A stretch of DNA of 64,000 nt, taken from AV80 sp035536995. GTDB lineage: Bacteria; Verrucomicrobiota; Verrucomicrobiia; Chthoniobacterales; UBA10450. The notes beneath the pieces were generated by a model. It saw nothing but the letters and a program-made list of their open reading frames with translations. It was not told the origin of the DNA and did not search any database. Below are positions 51,128 to 59,138 of this stretch, piece after piece; within the stretch, counting starts at the first letter, position 1; the number at the start of each line of letters is the position of its first letter. A program made the translations under genes and the position numbers. The stretch covers positions 1-64,000 of the forward strand of contig DATLNB010000072.1 in NCBI GenBank assembly GCA_035536995.1. The letters are read 5' to 3'.

Positions 51128-52486
51128 ATGACTACTCACACGCCCGCGCCCGCCGCCAAAATCCGCCGCCCCTGGTATCGGCCCTCCCTCACCACTCAAA
51201 TTTTCATCGGCCTCATCCTCGGCGGGGTGATAGGTTACTTCCGGCCGGATTGGGGCAACGCCGTCTATTTCCTCCGCGACATCTTCCTGAACCTGATCAA
51301 ATCGATCATCGCGCCGCTGGTCATCTCCACCATCGTCGTGGGGATCGCCGGCGGCGGCGCGCTGAAAAAGGTCGGTCGGATGGGCGCCAAAGCTCTCATC
51401 TACTTCGAGGTGGTCACCACCCTCGCCCTCTTCATCGGACTCGCGATCGTTAACCTGACCAGGCCCGGCATCGGCGTCACTCTCGCAACCGAGAACACCG
51501 ACATCGTCAAGACCATCGGCCAGGCGCACCCGAAGACGCTGGTCGAGACCGTCGTCCACGCCTTCCCGTCCAGCATCATCGAAGCGATGGCGCGCGGCGA
51601 CGTGCTCCAGATCGTTGCGTTCGGTGTTCTCTTTGCGCTCGCTGTCAACGCCGTCGGCGAAAAGGGCAAGCCGATCGTGCGGGCAATGGAGAGCCTGTCG
51701 CAGGTGATGTTCAAGTTCACCAACTACGTCATGATGTTCGCGCCCATCGGTGTCGGCGCCGCCATGGCCCACACCGTCGGCACCCAGGGCCTCGGCGTTC
51801 TCGTTAACCTCGGCGCGCTCATCCTTTCCCTTTATCTCGCCCTGATCATTTTCGTCGTCCTCGTCTTCGGCGCGGTCGTTCTTTTGTTCCGGGTCCCGCT
51901 CAAACAATTCATCCGGGCCGTGCGCGAACCGGCCGTGCTCGCCTTTGCTACTACCTCGAGTGAATCCGCCTTGCCGAAAGCGATGCAACACATGGAACGG
52001 CTCGGCGTTCCCCGCCACATCGTCGGGTTCGTCATGCCGACCGGTTACAGCTTCAACCTCGACGGCTCCACTCTCTATCTCGCGATGGCGAGCGTCTTCG
52101 TCGCCCAGGCCGCCGAGACCACCATGGGTTTCCACATGGGCTTCGGCGCCCAGCTCACCATGATCCTGACTCTCATGCTAACCAGCAAAGGCGTCGCCGC
52201 CGTCCCCCGCGCCTCCCTAGTTATCCTGTTAGCCACCTTGAACAGCTTCCTCCCCGCCGGCCTCGGCCCCATCGGCGTCGCCGTCATCTTCGGCGTGGAT
52301 GAGTTAATGGACATGGGGCGGACCTGCGTAAACCTCATCGGCAACTGCCTGGCAACCGTGGTGGTAGCGAGATGGGAGGGTGAGTTCGATGATAGGCGGG
52401 CAGCCGTTTTCGGCACGCCTAAGGAGATTGAACTCGACATAAGAGAGGGCGAGGTCGCCTTCGCCGAAGCAGCGAGACAGGATTAA
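51128..52486 (+). CDS. Dicarboxylate/amino acid:cation symporter (DAACS family)
   Basis: 452 residues. A secondary transporter of the GltP/DctA fold that moves dicarboxylates or acidic amino acids with Na+ or H+. Motifs: the serine-rich hairpin and substrate motif ATTSSESALPKAMQHMERL, the TM7 motif PTGYSFNLDGSTLYLAMA, and the TM8 stretch MGRTCVNLIGNCLATVVVAR. Eight helices and two re-entrant loops fit the length. The N-terminus (TTHTPAPAAKIRRPWYR) is cytoplasmic. After the final helix there is a soluble tail (EFDDRRAAVFGTPKEIELDIREG). The substrate (glutamate, aspartate, C4-dicarboxylate) cannot be fixed from sequence alone. A broken copy of its last ~70 codons follows at 52538-52751. Confidence 0.92.
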   Translation: MTTHTPAPAAKIRRPWYRPSLTTQIFIGLILGGVIGYFRPDWGNAVYFLRDIFLNLIKSIIAPLVISTIVVGIAGGGALKKVGRMGAKALIYFEVVTTLALFIGLAIVNLTRPGIGVTLATENTDIVKTIGQAHPKTLVETVVHAFPSSIIEAMARGDVLQIVAFGVLFALAVNAVGEKGKPIVRAMESLSQVMFKFTNYVMMFAPIGVGAAMAHTVGTQGLGVLVNLGALILSLYLALIIFVVLVFGAVVLLFRVPLKQFIRAVREPAVLAFATTSSESALPKAMQHMERLGVPRHIVGFVMPTGYSFNLDGSTLYLAMASVFVAQAAETTMGFHMGFGAQLTMILTLMLTSKGVAAVPRASLVILLATLNSFLPAGLGPIGVAVIFGVDELMDMGRTCVNLIGNCLATVVVARWEGEFDDRRAAVFGTPKEIELDIREGEVAFAEAARQD

Positions 52487-52537
52487 CGCTTCGGCACTTT
52501 CTACTTTAGCTTTTCTACTTTCTACTTTCCCAAACGG

Positions 52538-52751
52538 ATATGGGAAGAACGTGTGTGAACCTGATCGGCAATTGCCTGGCGACGGTTTCGTCGCGAGATG
52601 GGAAGGCGAGTTCGGCGATCGGCGTGCCGCCGTCTTCGGAGCTGCGAATGAGATCGAAATCGACTTGAAGGAAGGCGATGTCGCCTTTGCGGAAGCCGCG
52701 CGACAGGGCGACTGGTTCTCCAGCTTGACGGTTCGCCAAATGATTGCTTGA
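52538..52751 (+). pseudogene. Truncated, frameshifted copy of the symporter 3' end
   Basis: From ATG 52540 the frame reads MGRTCVNLIGNCLATV, as in the intact gene's TM8. A 1-nt deletion near 52585 then shifts the frame, and the remainder (ARWEGEFGDRRAAVFGAANE, IEIDLKEGDVAFAEAARQ) continues in the next frame to a stop at 52749-52751 with an extra tail GDWFSSLTVRQMIA. Divergence from the intact gene is clear at DNA level, so this is the end of an old paralogue, not a fresh duplication. The nuclease-kinase cassette starts right at its 3' end. Confidence 0.85.
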
Positions 52752-53280
52752 CTTTGTTGTCGTATCCGGCAGAAGTCGCGCTCGGTGGTTTGATATCTCC
52801 AACTCTAGCCCTCGCCGAAAGGCATCATCAGCATTGACCCTCGGATACGCCTGCGAAAGCGACTTACGCGATGAATTCGCAGCGGCCCTTCAAGAAGGGA
52901 GTTTGGAATTCAACTGTCTCGATATCGCGATGGAATTCTGTCACGGATACGGACGAACTGACCTCATTGCTCAATCGGGGGGCGCTCTGATAGCCTTTGA
53001 AGCAAAATTAAACAACTGGCGAAGCGCTTTACAGCAAGCTTACCGCAATTCTTCTTTCGCTCACTACTCATATGTAGTTTTGCCAGCAGCGACAGCACAC
53101 CGGGCTAAAACAGAAGAGTTCGTCAAACGAAATATCGGGTTGTGCTCGGTGGCGGGAGGTAGGATAACGGTCGCCATTGCCGCACGGCGCCAAGATCCGT
53201 TGAAGCCTTGGGTTACTGAATCCGCGCTCGCGTTATGCGCTAAACGAAAGTATGGACCCCCTGGACTCGCTCGCAGCTGA
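52744..53280 (+). CDS. PD-(D/E)XK nuclease-like protein (cassette gene 1)
   Basis: 178 residues from TTG 52744. The first ~30 residues may not be translated; a TTG at 52834 is an alternative. The core reads GYGRTDLIAQSGGALIAFEA then KLNNWRSALQQAY, which fits a PD-(D/E)XK active site: Asp73, then Glu86-x-Lys88 on the next strand, followed by a helix with Gln. The mixed alpha/beta remainder (SYVVLPAATAH, GGRITVAIAARRQ) suits a small restriction-endonuclease-like fold. Members act as restriction, repair or recombination nucleases. It overlaps the start of the kinase gene by 29 nt, indicating translational coupling. The assignment rests on motif pattern and is not certain. Confidence 0.65.
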   Translation: MLDFVVVSGRSRARWFDISNSSPRRKASSALTLGYACESDLRDEFAAALQEGSLEFNCLDIAMEFCHGYGRTDLIAQSGGALIAFEAKLNNWRSALQQAYRNSSFAHYSYVVLPAATAHRAKTEEFVKRNIGLCSVAGGRITVAIAARRQDPLKPWVTESALALCAKRKYGPPGLARS

Positions 53281-54091
53281 ATTCTGCTCAGCGAACGATC
53301 TGACGTTCGTAGGATTCGTAGGAGCCGGAGCGTTCAAAAGAGCCTATCACGTGACCACCGGCAGCGGCGTTGCCCTCGCCCTCAAAATTGTGGATCCGGC
53401 GACGAGCAGCGTCGATCGAACGGTCCGTGAAATCGAGGCGCTCCAACAATGCCGCTCCCCACGGCTTAGTCGATATCACTCATCTGGCACTATCCCCTTT
53501 GGGGATACATCAGCGACCTACCTGATAGAAGAATTCTTCACGGAAGGCACGCTATCAGATATGCTGTCCAAAGGGGAGCTACTTTGCGCCGGCACGATTA
53601 TCACATTTGCCCGCGCACTCGGCGAGGCTCTCGCGGAACTGAGCACGCTTCGCCTGGTCCACCGCGACATTAAGCCAGACAACATCATGTTTCGGAAAGA
53701 CGACCCGATTCCCGTATTAACCGACTTCGGTCTGGTTAGAAATCTTGGCCGATCCTCTCTGACACCTTCCTGGCAACCCCAAGGACCAGGGACACCGATG
53801 TTTTCATCGCCAGAACAACTGAACAACGAAAAGATTCTTATCGGATGGAGAACAGACCAGTTCGCACTCGGATTGGTTTTAGGCTTTTCGTTTACGGGCC
53901 GTCATCCATTTCGCGCAAACGGCATGAGCGACTATGACGCGATCTGTGCAGTCGCAGACCGAAAGCAACCAAGCCGCGAATTTGTAGAAGCCGCCAAAGC
54001 AAACGACCTCCATCAATTAATTACAATGCTTCACCCATGGCCGGCCGGCCGCTTCCCTACACCAGAAAAATTGCTAACCGCCTTACAATAA
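53252..54091 (+). CDS. Soluble Ser/Thr protein kinase (cassette gene 2)
   Basis: 279 residues and nothing but a kinase domain: glycine loop GFVGAGAFKRAYHV (22-34), ALKIVD lysine at 45, helix C Glu60, HRDIKPDN (137-144), DFG (158-160), SPEQL in the APE position and a C-lobe with WRTDQFALGLVLGF. No membrane helix, TPR or WD40 is present, and the sequence is far from the module kinases in the left half of the window. It is encoded between a nuclease-like gene (29-nt overlap) and the 389-residue gene (1-nt gap), so the three are almost surely one operon. Kinases appear in several known phage-defence systems, where they signal or shut down the host. That parallel is inference. Confidence 0.88.
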   Translation: MDPLDSLAAEFCSANDLTFVGFVGAGAFKRAYHVTTGSGVALALKIVDPATSSVDRTVREIEALQQCRSPRLSRYHSSGTIPFGDTSATYLIEEFFTEGTLSDMLSKGELLCAGTIITFARALGEALAELSTLRLVHRDIKPDNIMFRKDDPIPVLTDFGLVRNLGRSSLTPSWQPQGPGTPMFSSPEQLNNEKILIGWRTDQFALGLVLGFSFTGRHPFRANGMSDYDAICAVADRKQPSREFVEAAKANDLHQLITMLHPWPAGRFPTPEKLLTALQ

Positions 54092-54092
54092 T

Positions 54093-55262
54093 ATGTCCGC
54101 CTACTTCCAAATGGGTCATGACTCAGAGAATCTCGTCGGAGCGGTAGACCTCGAAGAATTTGCAGGTGCTATCCTGAGTCCGGTCAATCGCGGTCCGCAG
54201 GAACTCGCGAGCTTTGTGCCAAAGGCGCGTCTCGCGGGTGTGAAAGATATCATCTTAGATCCTCAGTTCTATTTCCCTCGCACCGCTCGGGGCAAACTTG
54301 GGCAGCACGTGTATTTCCCGCAGGATTTTGATACAACCGACTATTCCAGTGACTCATGGTGGGCCGAGGTCATAGACGCATTGGTGGCCGAAGGGAAGCA
54401 ACTGGTAGTCGACGGGATTGCCACCCCTGTGATTTGTCCCAAAGTCTGGGATGACAAGTATTGGGTACGTTGCATCAGTACGTTCGACCAGCTCAAAGCA
54501 AAACTGGAGAGAACAAAAACTCGCCCGCTCTTCACAGCCTTCGTCAATATTAATTCACTCCATGATCCCCATGACGTTCTTCGTCTCGCTTCCATTATTT
54601 CAGAATCACGTGCAAAGGACGTTTTATTGATTCTTGTGACGGAAATCGAACCTCGGAGGGAGATTACCGACGATGCTGGTTTGTCCGGCTTCATGCACCT
54701 AGTTTACCTTCTCGGACAGACAAGTGCAGTGACTGTATCTTACACGTGTTCAGACGTTGTGCTGTATAAGGCAGCGGGAGCGACAAATTGTGCGACTGGC
54801 AAGTTCTTTAACTTACGGCGGTTTACGAGTTCGCGATTCGACGATTCCGAACAAGGGGGCGGTCAAATTCCGTATTGGTTTGAGCCGAATCTGCTCGCGT
54901 TCCTTCGTGAGGCAGACGTCCTCCGATTGAAGCGGTTCAAACTCGATTCTATGTTCGTCGACACCGGTGCTGGTAGCATCTGGACAGCGCATATCGAACA
55001 AAACTTGGCGCAATCGCCACCAGGGCCATGGCTGGCAGAGAGTTGGCGTCAGTATTTGAGCTCCTTTGGCAAAATCGAAAAACGTGTCGCCGGAGTACAG
55101 GACACTTCGACCGTCGCTGGCTGGCTGAAAGATGCGGAGAATCGTTGGAAGCAGCTCGAGGAACGCGGAATTATCATGGATGAGGAGCGCAACGATGGGC
55201 GCTGGATTCGGCCCTGGCGGCAAGCGTTGCAGGAGTTTCGCTTGCGAATCGACGCAGCCTAA
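54093..55262 (+). CDS. Unrecognised 389-residue protein (cassette gene 3)
   Basis: 389 residues, ATG 54093, 1 nt after the kinase stop. I do not recognise the family. Strands alternate with helices (VKDIILDPQFYFPRTA, KQLVVDGIATPVICPKVW, PLFTAFVNINSL, DVLLILVTEIEPRRE, AVTVSYTCSDVVLYKAAGA), which hints at a TIM-barrel-like alpha/beta fold. A conserved-looking segment AAGATNCATGKFFNLRRFTS could form an active or nucleotide-binding site. The C-terminal ~100 residues are helical and charged (WLKDAENRWKQLEERGIIMD). There is no signal peptide or membrane helix. The phage T4 Beta-protein family and tRNA-guanine transglycosylase-like barrels were considered, but neither is supported by a clear motif. 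Context suggests it is the effector or sensor of the cassette. Confidence 0.8.
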   Translation: MSAYFQMGHDSENLVGAVDLEEFAGAILSPVNRGPQELASFVPKARLAGVKDIILDPQFYFPRTARGKLGQHVYFPQDFDTTDYSSDSWWAEVIDALVAEGKQLVVDGIATPVICPKVWDDKYWVRCISTFDQLKAKLERTKTRPLFTAFVNINSLHDPHDVLRLASIISESRAKDVLLILVTEIEPRREITDDAGLSGFMHLVYLLGQTSAVTVSYTCSDVVLYKAAGATNCATGKFFNLRRFTSSRFDDSEQGGGQIPYWFEPNLLAFLREADVLRLKRFKLDSMFVDTGAGSIWTAHIEQNLAQSPPGPWLAESWRQYLSSFGKIEKRVAGVQDTSTVAGWLKDAENRWKQLEERGIIMDEERNDGRWIRPWRQALQEFRLRIDAA

Positions 55263-55286
55263 CGACTTCATGCGCGGATTCTCGAC

Positions 55287-55784
55287 ATGCCTGTTCGTGT
55301 AATTCAAAACTTCGGTCTGTTTTGGGACCGTGAGCACATCGATTGGGGTTCTCGTGGACCTGGACATGCGGGACATCTAAAGGGCTACCTCAAAAATTCC
55401 CGGTTTCCTGTCGATTTCCGTCAGCAACGGGGCATCTACGTTCTCTACGAGGGACAAAACATTGCCACGCAGCGCACCGTGTACGTCGGGCAGGCCGGCG
55501 CTCGTGAAAACGATTTATTTCATAGGCTACGCAATCATAGAGACAAAGACTTGTGGAACCGTTGGCAACGATTTTCCTGGTTTGGCTTCCTTCAGGTCGG
55601 CCACAACCGACAACTCGTGCACAGGAACAAAACTGCGATTGGAAATGTCGCCTTTTCTGCTGCCTTGAATCAGGTCGAGGCCGTAATCATGGAACTATTC
55701 GAACCCGTGAAAAATAGGCAAGGCCAACGATGGCACGGCGCGAGAGAATACAGGCAGCTACGAAAGGACTTCCCATCGGCTTGA
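55287..55784 (+). CDS. GIY-YIG nuclease domain protein (cassette gene 4)
   Basis: 165 residues. A GIY-YIG core is visible: RGIYVLYEG (GIY at 49-51), VYVGQAG (66-71), an Arg in LFHRLRNHRDKDLW (79-90), Glu131 in LNQVEAVIMELFEP and Asn143 after it. These are the Tyr, Arg, Glu and Asn positions of the GIY-YIG metal-dependent nuclease site. The ~40 N-terminal residues (FWDREHIDWGSRGPGHAGHLKG) are an extension also seen in some stand-alone GIY-YIG proteins. It begins 24 nt after the preceding gene on the same strand, so the cassette carries two different nuclease folds. GIY-YIG proteins include homing endonucleases, repair and restriction enzymes. Confidence 0.8.
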   Translation: MPVRVIQNFGLFWDREHIDWGSRGPGHAGHLKGYLKNSRFPVDFRQQRGIYVLYEGQNIATQRTVYVGQAGARENDLFHRLRNHRDKDLWNRWQRFSWFGFLQVGHNRQLVHRNKTAIGNVAFSAALNQVEAVIMELFEPVKNRQGQRWHGAREYRQLRKDFPSA

Positions 55785-55832
55785 CAGCGTTAGCAGACTG
55801 ACCCACTTCGAGGCGTTTATGTCTCGTTAATT

Positions 55833-56351
55833 GTGACGCGTTCAGATCAAGACACCTGTCCGATTTGCGGATGTTGGGCTACGCATTTGTCCGATTGCCC
55901 ACGCAATTCGGCTCAATCAAGTCGATCACCGGTCGTTGCGCAGTCGTCTTCGACTACGGTTGCTAAGGGCGAAGCAAAGAGAGTGTCATCGGACGCGACT
56001 CCATGGTGGACGAATAAGCGTGTATTCTGGTTTGCGTTCTGCGCGCTTCTGTTTGGTGCGGCGCTCTTATTCGAGGAGCAGCACATATATGATACTAGCG
56101 CGCTTTACCGCGTGCAAAGCTATCGCGGATACCGCCGCGGCAATCTACATCCGGTAGGAGATCCACGGATTGTTCGTGGCGACGAGTTGGCTCAGGGCGA
56201 AATTACACGAATTACATCAATGCGCGTAATAGGCGTTCTTTGTGTCCTCGCTGGCGCGGCCGCGGTAGTCGTGATCTTTGGCCGCATCAATCGCGGTGAG
56301 ACCGTTTTCCGCGATGCCTTCCGAAAGCGCTGGAGCGCCTATCCTCGTTAA
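55833..56351 (+). CDS. Small membrane protein with N-terminal Cys cluster
   Basis: 172 residues from GTG 55833. The N-terminus has a possible zinc knuckle, CPICGCWATHLSDCP (residues 9-23). A Ser-rich linker leads to a membrane helix (VFWFAFCALLFGAALLFEE, about 69-87). A short extracytoplasmic loop (YRGYRRGNLHPVGDPR) is followed by a second helix (VIGVLCVLAGAAAVVVIFGR) and a basic tail. It begins 48 nt after the GIY-YIG gene on the same strand and could belong to the same unit, though the coding style is less tight. No family is recognised. Confidence 0.65.
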   Translation: MTRSDQDTCPICGCWATHLSDCPRNSAQSSRSPVVAQSSSTTVAKGEAKRVSSDATPWWTNKRVFWFAFCALLFGAALLFEEQHIYDTSALYRVQSYRGYRRGNLHPVGDPRIVRGDELAQGEITRITSMRVIGVLCVLAGAAAVVVIFGRINRGETVFRDAFRKRWSAYPR

Positions 56352-56760
56352 TCGCGGGGGCGAAAGGGGTCAGTCCTAGAATCTCCGGCATTCCAAAGGA
56401 CCAAAGGGGCAGTCTTAGAATCTCGGCACCTTCTGATCGGCAGCCGCATTTTTTTTGACGGGGTCAGACATGATTGCAAAACTCGCTGACACCACTCCGA
56501 ACCCTACCCCAAAATGCCCCTGTTTTTCCATCGCGCGCAAAAGTTTGGCACGTCGAGGGGCTGAACGGTTCAGTCCTCCCTATTTTACGACCTAGATGTT
56601 GATAGAGCAGCCGAATTACATGGCAAGCGGCCGCGCTTGCCGTACAAATCCCGCGTCGGAGGGCTGACTTCGTAGGGCTTCCGATGGCGGTTCGCCTCGC
56701 CTATGCTGCTTTGCACTCGCCACCGCTCGGGTCAGATGATTTGATTTCATCCTCCGGCTT
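56352..56760. other. Gene-free stretch with GGGTCAGTC...GAATCTC motifs
   Basis: 409 bp with no convincing gene. Two motif copies lie near its start (GGGGTCAGTCCTAGAATCTC; GGGGCAGTCTTAGAATCTCG), and GGGGTCAGACATGATTGCAA near 56459. Such GGGGTCAG sequences also occur at 57722, 61020 and 61188. They resemble ends of REP-type or transposase-associated repeats, but no transposase is present. Confidence 0.45.
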
Positions 56761-57434
56761 ATGAAGAAACTTTACGACTGGATCACAAAAGCGAACCAAG
56801 TGTTGCTGTTCTTCGTGATCCTGGGAGCAGGAATCGGGATCGGGTACATTTTCTACGACAACTACAAAAGGCGCCACGTCTTCGACACGCCTAGCGTCGC
56901 TATCGCGCAATCGGCCGAGGAGGCTAAAACCGCTTTTGTTCAAGAGGTCCACTTCCTCAGCGAATACGACGGAATTTACGTGTTCGGCATCATGAAGCGG
57001 ATGATCCTCGATGAAGCCGCTCGGCGGCGATGGCTCTCCGGCTCCCTCGGTAACGAGGAAACGGCTTACCCCGGGCACATGGTCAATGTTGTGTTTGCCC
57101 GAGTCGGGCAACCCGCGCGAAAACTTCTGCCAAACGATGGCTTGATCGTTTCGAACAGCGTCGCGAAACATGGGACTGAAAGTTAAAGGCGTCAGTTTTT
57201 GGTTGCGTCACCGAGGATACGGATGGCAACCACTTGCTCGACGAAAAGGATCGCCAGGATCTCTTCATAGTGTCGGAAAACCTGGATAAACCAGACCTGG
57301 TAATCAAAGCAGCTTCCGGGGACCGGGCACTTTCAGCTACGCACTTGGTCGTGAAAACCAAGGAAAACGACGGGATTCATTTTTGGGACATCGATGTCGA
57401 GACCCAGGCAAAAATCGAGATCCCTTGGAAGTAG
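56761..57434 (+). pseudogene. Frameshifted membrane-anchored protein gene
   Basis: ATG 56761 encodes a membrane anchor (WITKANQVLLFFVILGAGIG then IGYIFYD) and a soluble domain (AEEAKTAFVQEVHFLSEYDG) up to a stop at 57184-57186. In the next frame coding resumes at once (KLKASVFGCVTEDTDGNHLL, then DEKDRQDLFIVSENLDKPDL) and ends PWK at 57434. Restoring one A in the GAAAG at 57179-57183 would join both into a ~224-residue protein. Either a 1-nt deletion, a sequencing error or -1 slippage explains it. The second half looks like a beta-rich domain (HFWDIDVETQAKIEIPWK). No family is recognised, and the joined protein would be exposed outside the membrane. Confidence 0.65.
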
Positions 57435-57940
57435 AGAATGCAATAACCTCTCGGGTTTGAGCCTATGAGCGGAATGGTCCACAGATTTCGCCGATCCGAA
57501 ATCTGTGTTCATCTGCGTAATCTGTGGATCAATCTCCAGTCACCTAGCGGGAGCGCGCAGCGGATTGGGGTCAGAGCCTCACATCGTCAACTGGCGCGAT
57601 TGAAACGCGACGGGCACAAAGCAAAGCCGGGAGCGGACCGGCAAGATGGCCTGCCTTTGGGCGCTCGCCCTGACAGCCATTTACGCGGTCGAGCGCTGGC
57701 TGCTCTAGCGTAGGTGCAGTCGGGGTCAGTCTGTGAATCTCGGCATCGGAGCGACCCTTCTTTTATGAGCTGCCTCCGGGCGCGCATATTTCCAGCGCCT
57801 CGGAAAGCGGCGCCCGGAGGGGTCCCACGCCGATAAAAGTCTCGCCTTGAAAGGCGAACATTCGTCTAATTCTCGTTAGGCGGCCCCCTACTCCTCCTCC
57901 GTCGAAACGAAATCACAGCTAAAGCGCAGACCCACTTCCT
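57435..57940. other. Gene-free stretch with one long inverted repeat
   Basis: 506 bp. 57478-57528 is a TCCACAGATTTCGCC...GCGTAATCTGTGGA inverted repeat of the family at 59024 and 60004. A GGGGTCAGTCTGTGAATCTC motif lies at 57722, and an imperfect GCCTCCGGGCGC/GCGCCCGGAGG hairpin at 57771-57818. I see no supported gene. Confidence 0.5.
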
Positions 57941-58237
57941 ATGACAAAATCCATCAAGAAATCCGAGGCATCGAAAACGGCTCCAATCACGATCCAACTG
58001 ACGGGCTTCACGTCAGTTGAGCAGGCGAAAAAGGTTTTGCTGGCAATCGTAAAGCCAGAACTCCATGCGGGTCTTACAGAGGACTGCATGACCCTCGACA
58101 AAGGAGTCTTCAGCGTCTCGCAAATCATTTGTTGCCGAGACGACGAATCCGGATTCGGCCTCTGCAGCTCCTCACCCATAAGCGAGATCTGCCAGGAGAT
58201 CGGTTCAGGCTGCCCGCTGGTCCATGTGACGGAATAA
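57941..58237 (+). CDS. Hypothetical small protein
   Basis: 98 residues, ATG 57941. Basic N-terminus (MTKSIKKSEASKTAPITIQL), then a short alpha/beta region (GFTSVEQAKKVLLAIVKPEL) and a Cys-containing C-terminus (SQIICCRDDESGFGLCSSSP, EICQEIGSGCP). No signal peptide or membrane helix. No family recognised. It is alone between gene-poor repeat regions. The codon use and amino-acid balance look coding, but the ribosome site is weak. Confidence 0.55.
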   Translation: MTKSIKKSEASKTAPITIQLTGFTSVEQAKKVLLAIVKPELHAGLTEDCMTLDKGVFSVSQIICCRDDESGFGLCSSSPISEICQEIGSGCPLVHVTE

Positions 58238-58324
58238 TTTACAACGGAGGCCGTCACGTTTTGCCGTTGCCCCAGGCTAATGCCCAGATGACGAAGCAAA
58301 CGCCGACGCTGACTAGGAAGGCAT

Positions 58325-58402
58325 CCGCAGATTACGCAGAGGGACGCAGATTGCTTTTGCGACTGTTTCTAATCTACTTCCCTCTGCGTAAATCTGTGGA
58401 CG
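58325..58402. repeat. ATCCGCAGATTACGCAGAGG inverted repeat
   Basis: ATCCGCAGATTACGCAGAGG at 58323-58342 pairs with CCTCTGCGTAAATCTGTGGA at 58381-58400. Same family as 57478, 59024 and 60004. It runs through part of the upstream open frame of the gene at 58520, which is one reason to prefer the later start. Confidence 0.7.
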
Positions 58403-58519
58403 GATTTGGATCGGCATGCAGGGCGACCGTCGCGAGTCGAAACGAGCGTGCGGGTTGCGATTGCGGTGCCAAATCTGCTTTGCACCGTTCATGCGCGTCT
58501 ACTTCCCGGATTCCGGATT

Positions 58520-59020
58520 ATGAGCACCAGATTTCTGCGTGGCTGGTTATTGGTTGGGACATTCGCGCTTCTGACTTCGTTTGCTGCCATTGCGGAGCCG
58601 GAGTCAACGCCGCGCCCCGGAGCGATCCGGATGATTTGCCTTCCCGCGTGGGATCCGGAAATTGTCGCCTGGGATCGTATACCACAGGCCGTCCCGAAGG
58701 CGCTATTCGATGTCTCGGTGCCGCTGGCGGAGATTCCGCTTGATGCGACGGCTTCAGAAGCTCTGAGTCGCGGCGAGCTTCGGACCGGCAAACGCCGCAG
58801 CGACTTTACAAGGCGGGTCCAGTTTTTCCGGTGGACCGATCCCCCGGGCTCGCTGGTGCGTCTCGGATCATCGGGCACCGGAAGCGGTTCACGGCAGCTG
58901 ATGGGTGGCATCCAGGATGGCGATGTCCTCATTTTTTATGCGGTGCGTTGTTACTTTCAAGGCACACCAGAAGGCCCTCCCGCGCCGACATCGCCTCTGC
59001 CTCTAGCGGCCGCCGATTAG
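58520..59020 (+). CDS. Exported hypothetical protein
   Basis: 166 residues from ATG 58520, which gives a clear signal peptide (MSTRFLRGWLLVGTFALLTS, FAAIAEP). The frame is open upstream to 58406 but without signal or ribosome site. The mature part contains MICLPAWDPEIVAWDRIPQ, ELRTGKRRSDFTRRVQFFRW, and a Gly/Ser-rich loop (LGSSGTGSGSRQLMGG) before YAVRCYFQGTPEGPPAPTSP. It could be a small beta-sandwich. No family is recognised. Neighbours are similar small exported proteins, not an obvious operon. Confidence 0.65.
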   Translation: MSTRFLRGWLLVGTFALLTSFAAIAEPESTPRPGAIRMICLPAWDPEIVAWDRIPQAVPKALFDVSVPLAEIPLDATASEALSRGELRTGKRRSDFTRRVQFFRWTDPPGSLVRLGSSGTGSGSRQLMGGIQDGDVLIFYAVRCYFQGTPEGPPAPTSPLPLAAAD

Positions 59021-59023
59021 TCG

Positions 59024-59084
59024 TCCACAGATTCCGCCGATTTTCGCAGATTCAGAATCTGTCTTCATCTGCCTAATCTGTGGA
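59024..59084. repeat. TCCACAGATTCCGCC inverted repeat
   Basis: TCCACAGATTCCGCCGATTT at 59024 pairs with the CTGCCTAATCTGTGGA end at 59084, immediately after the stop of the preceding gene. It is a likely terminator hairpin and a member of the ATCTGTG repeat family. Confidence 0.7.
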
Positions 59085-59138
59085 TGATCTCCAGTCGCGT
59101 TGCGGGCGCCGAAGGCATTAGTGTATGAATCCCATGCC

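Noticed and set aside
54093..55262. T4 Beta-protein or tRNA-guanine transglycosylase assignment for cassette gene 3
   Set aside because: An alpha/beta barrel is suggested but no family motif could be placed; left as unrecognised.
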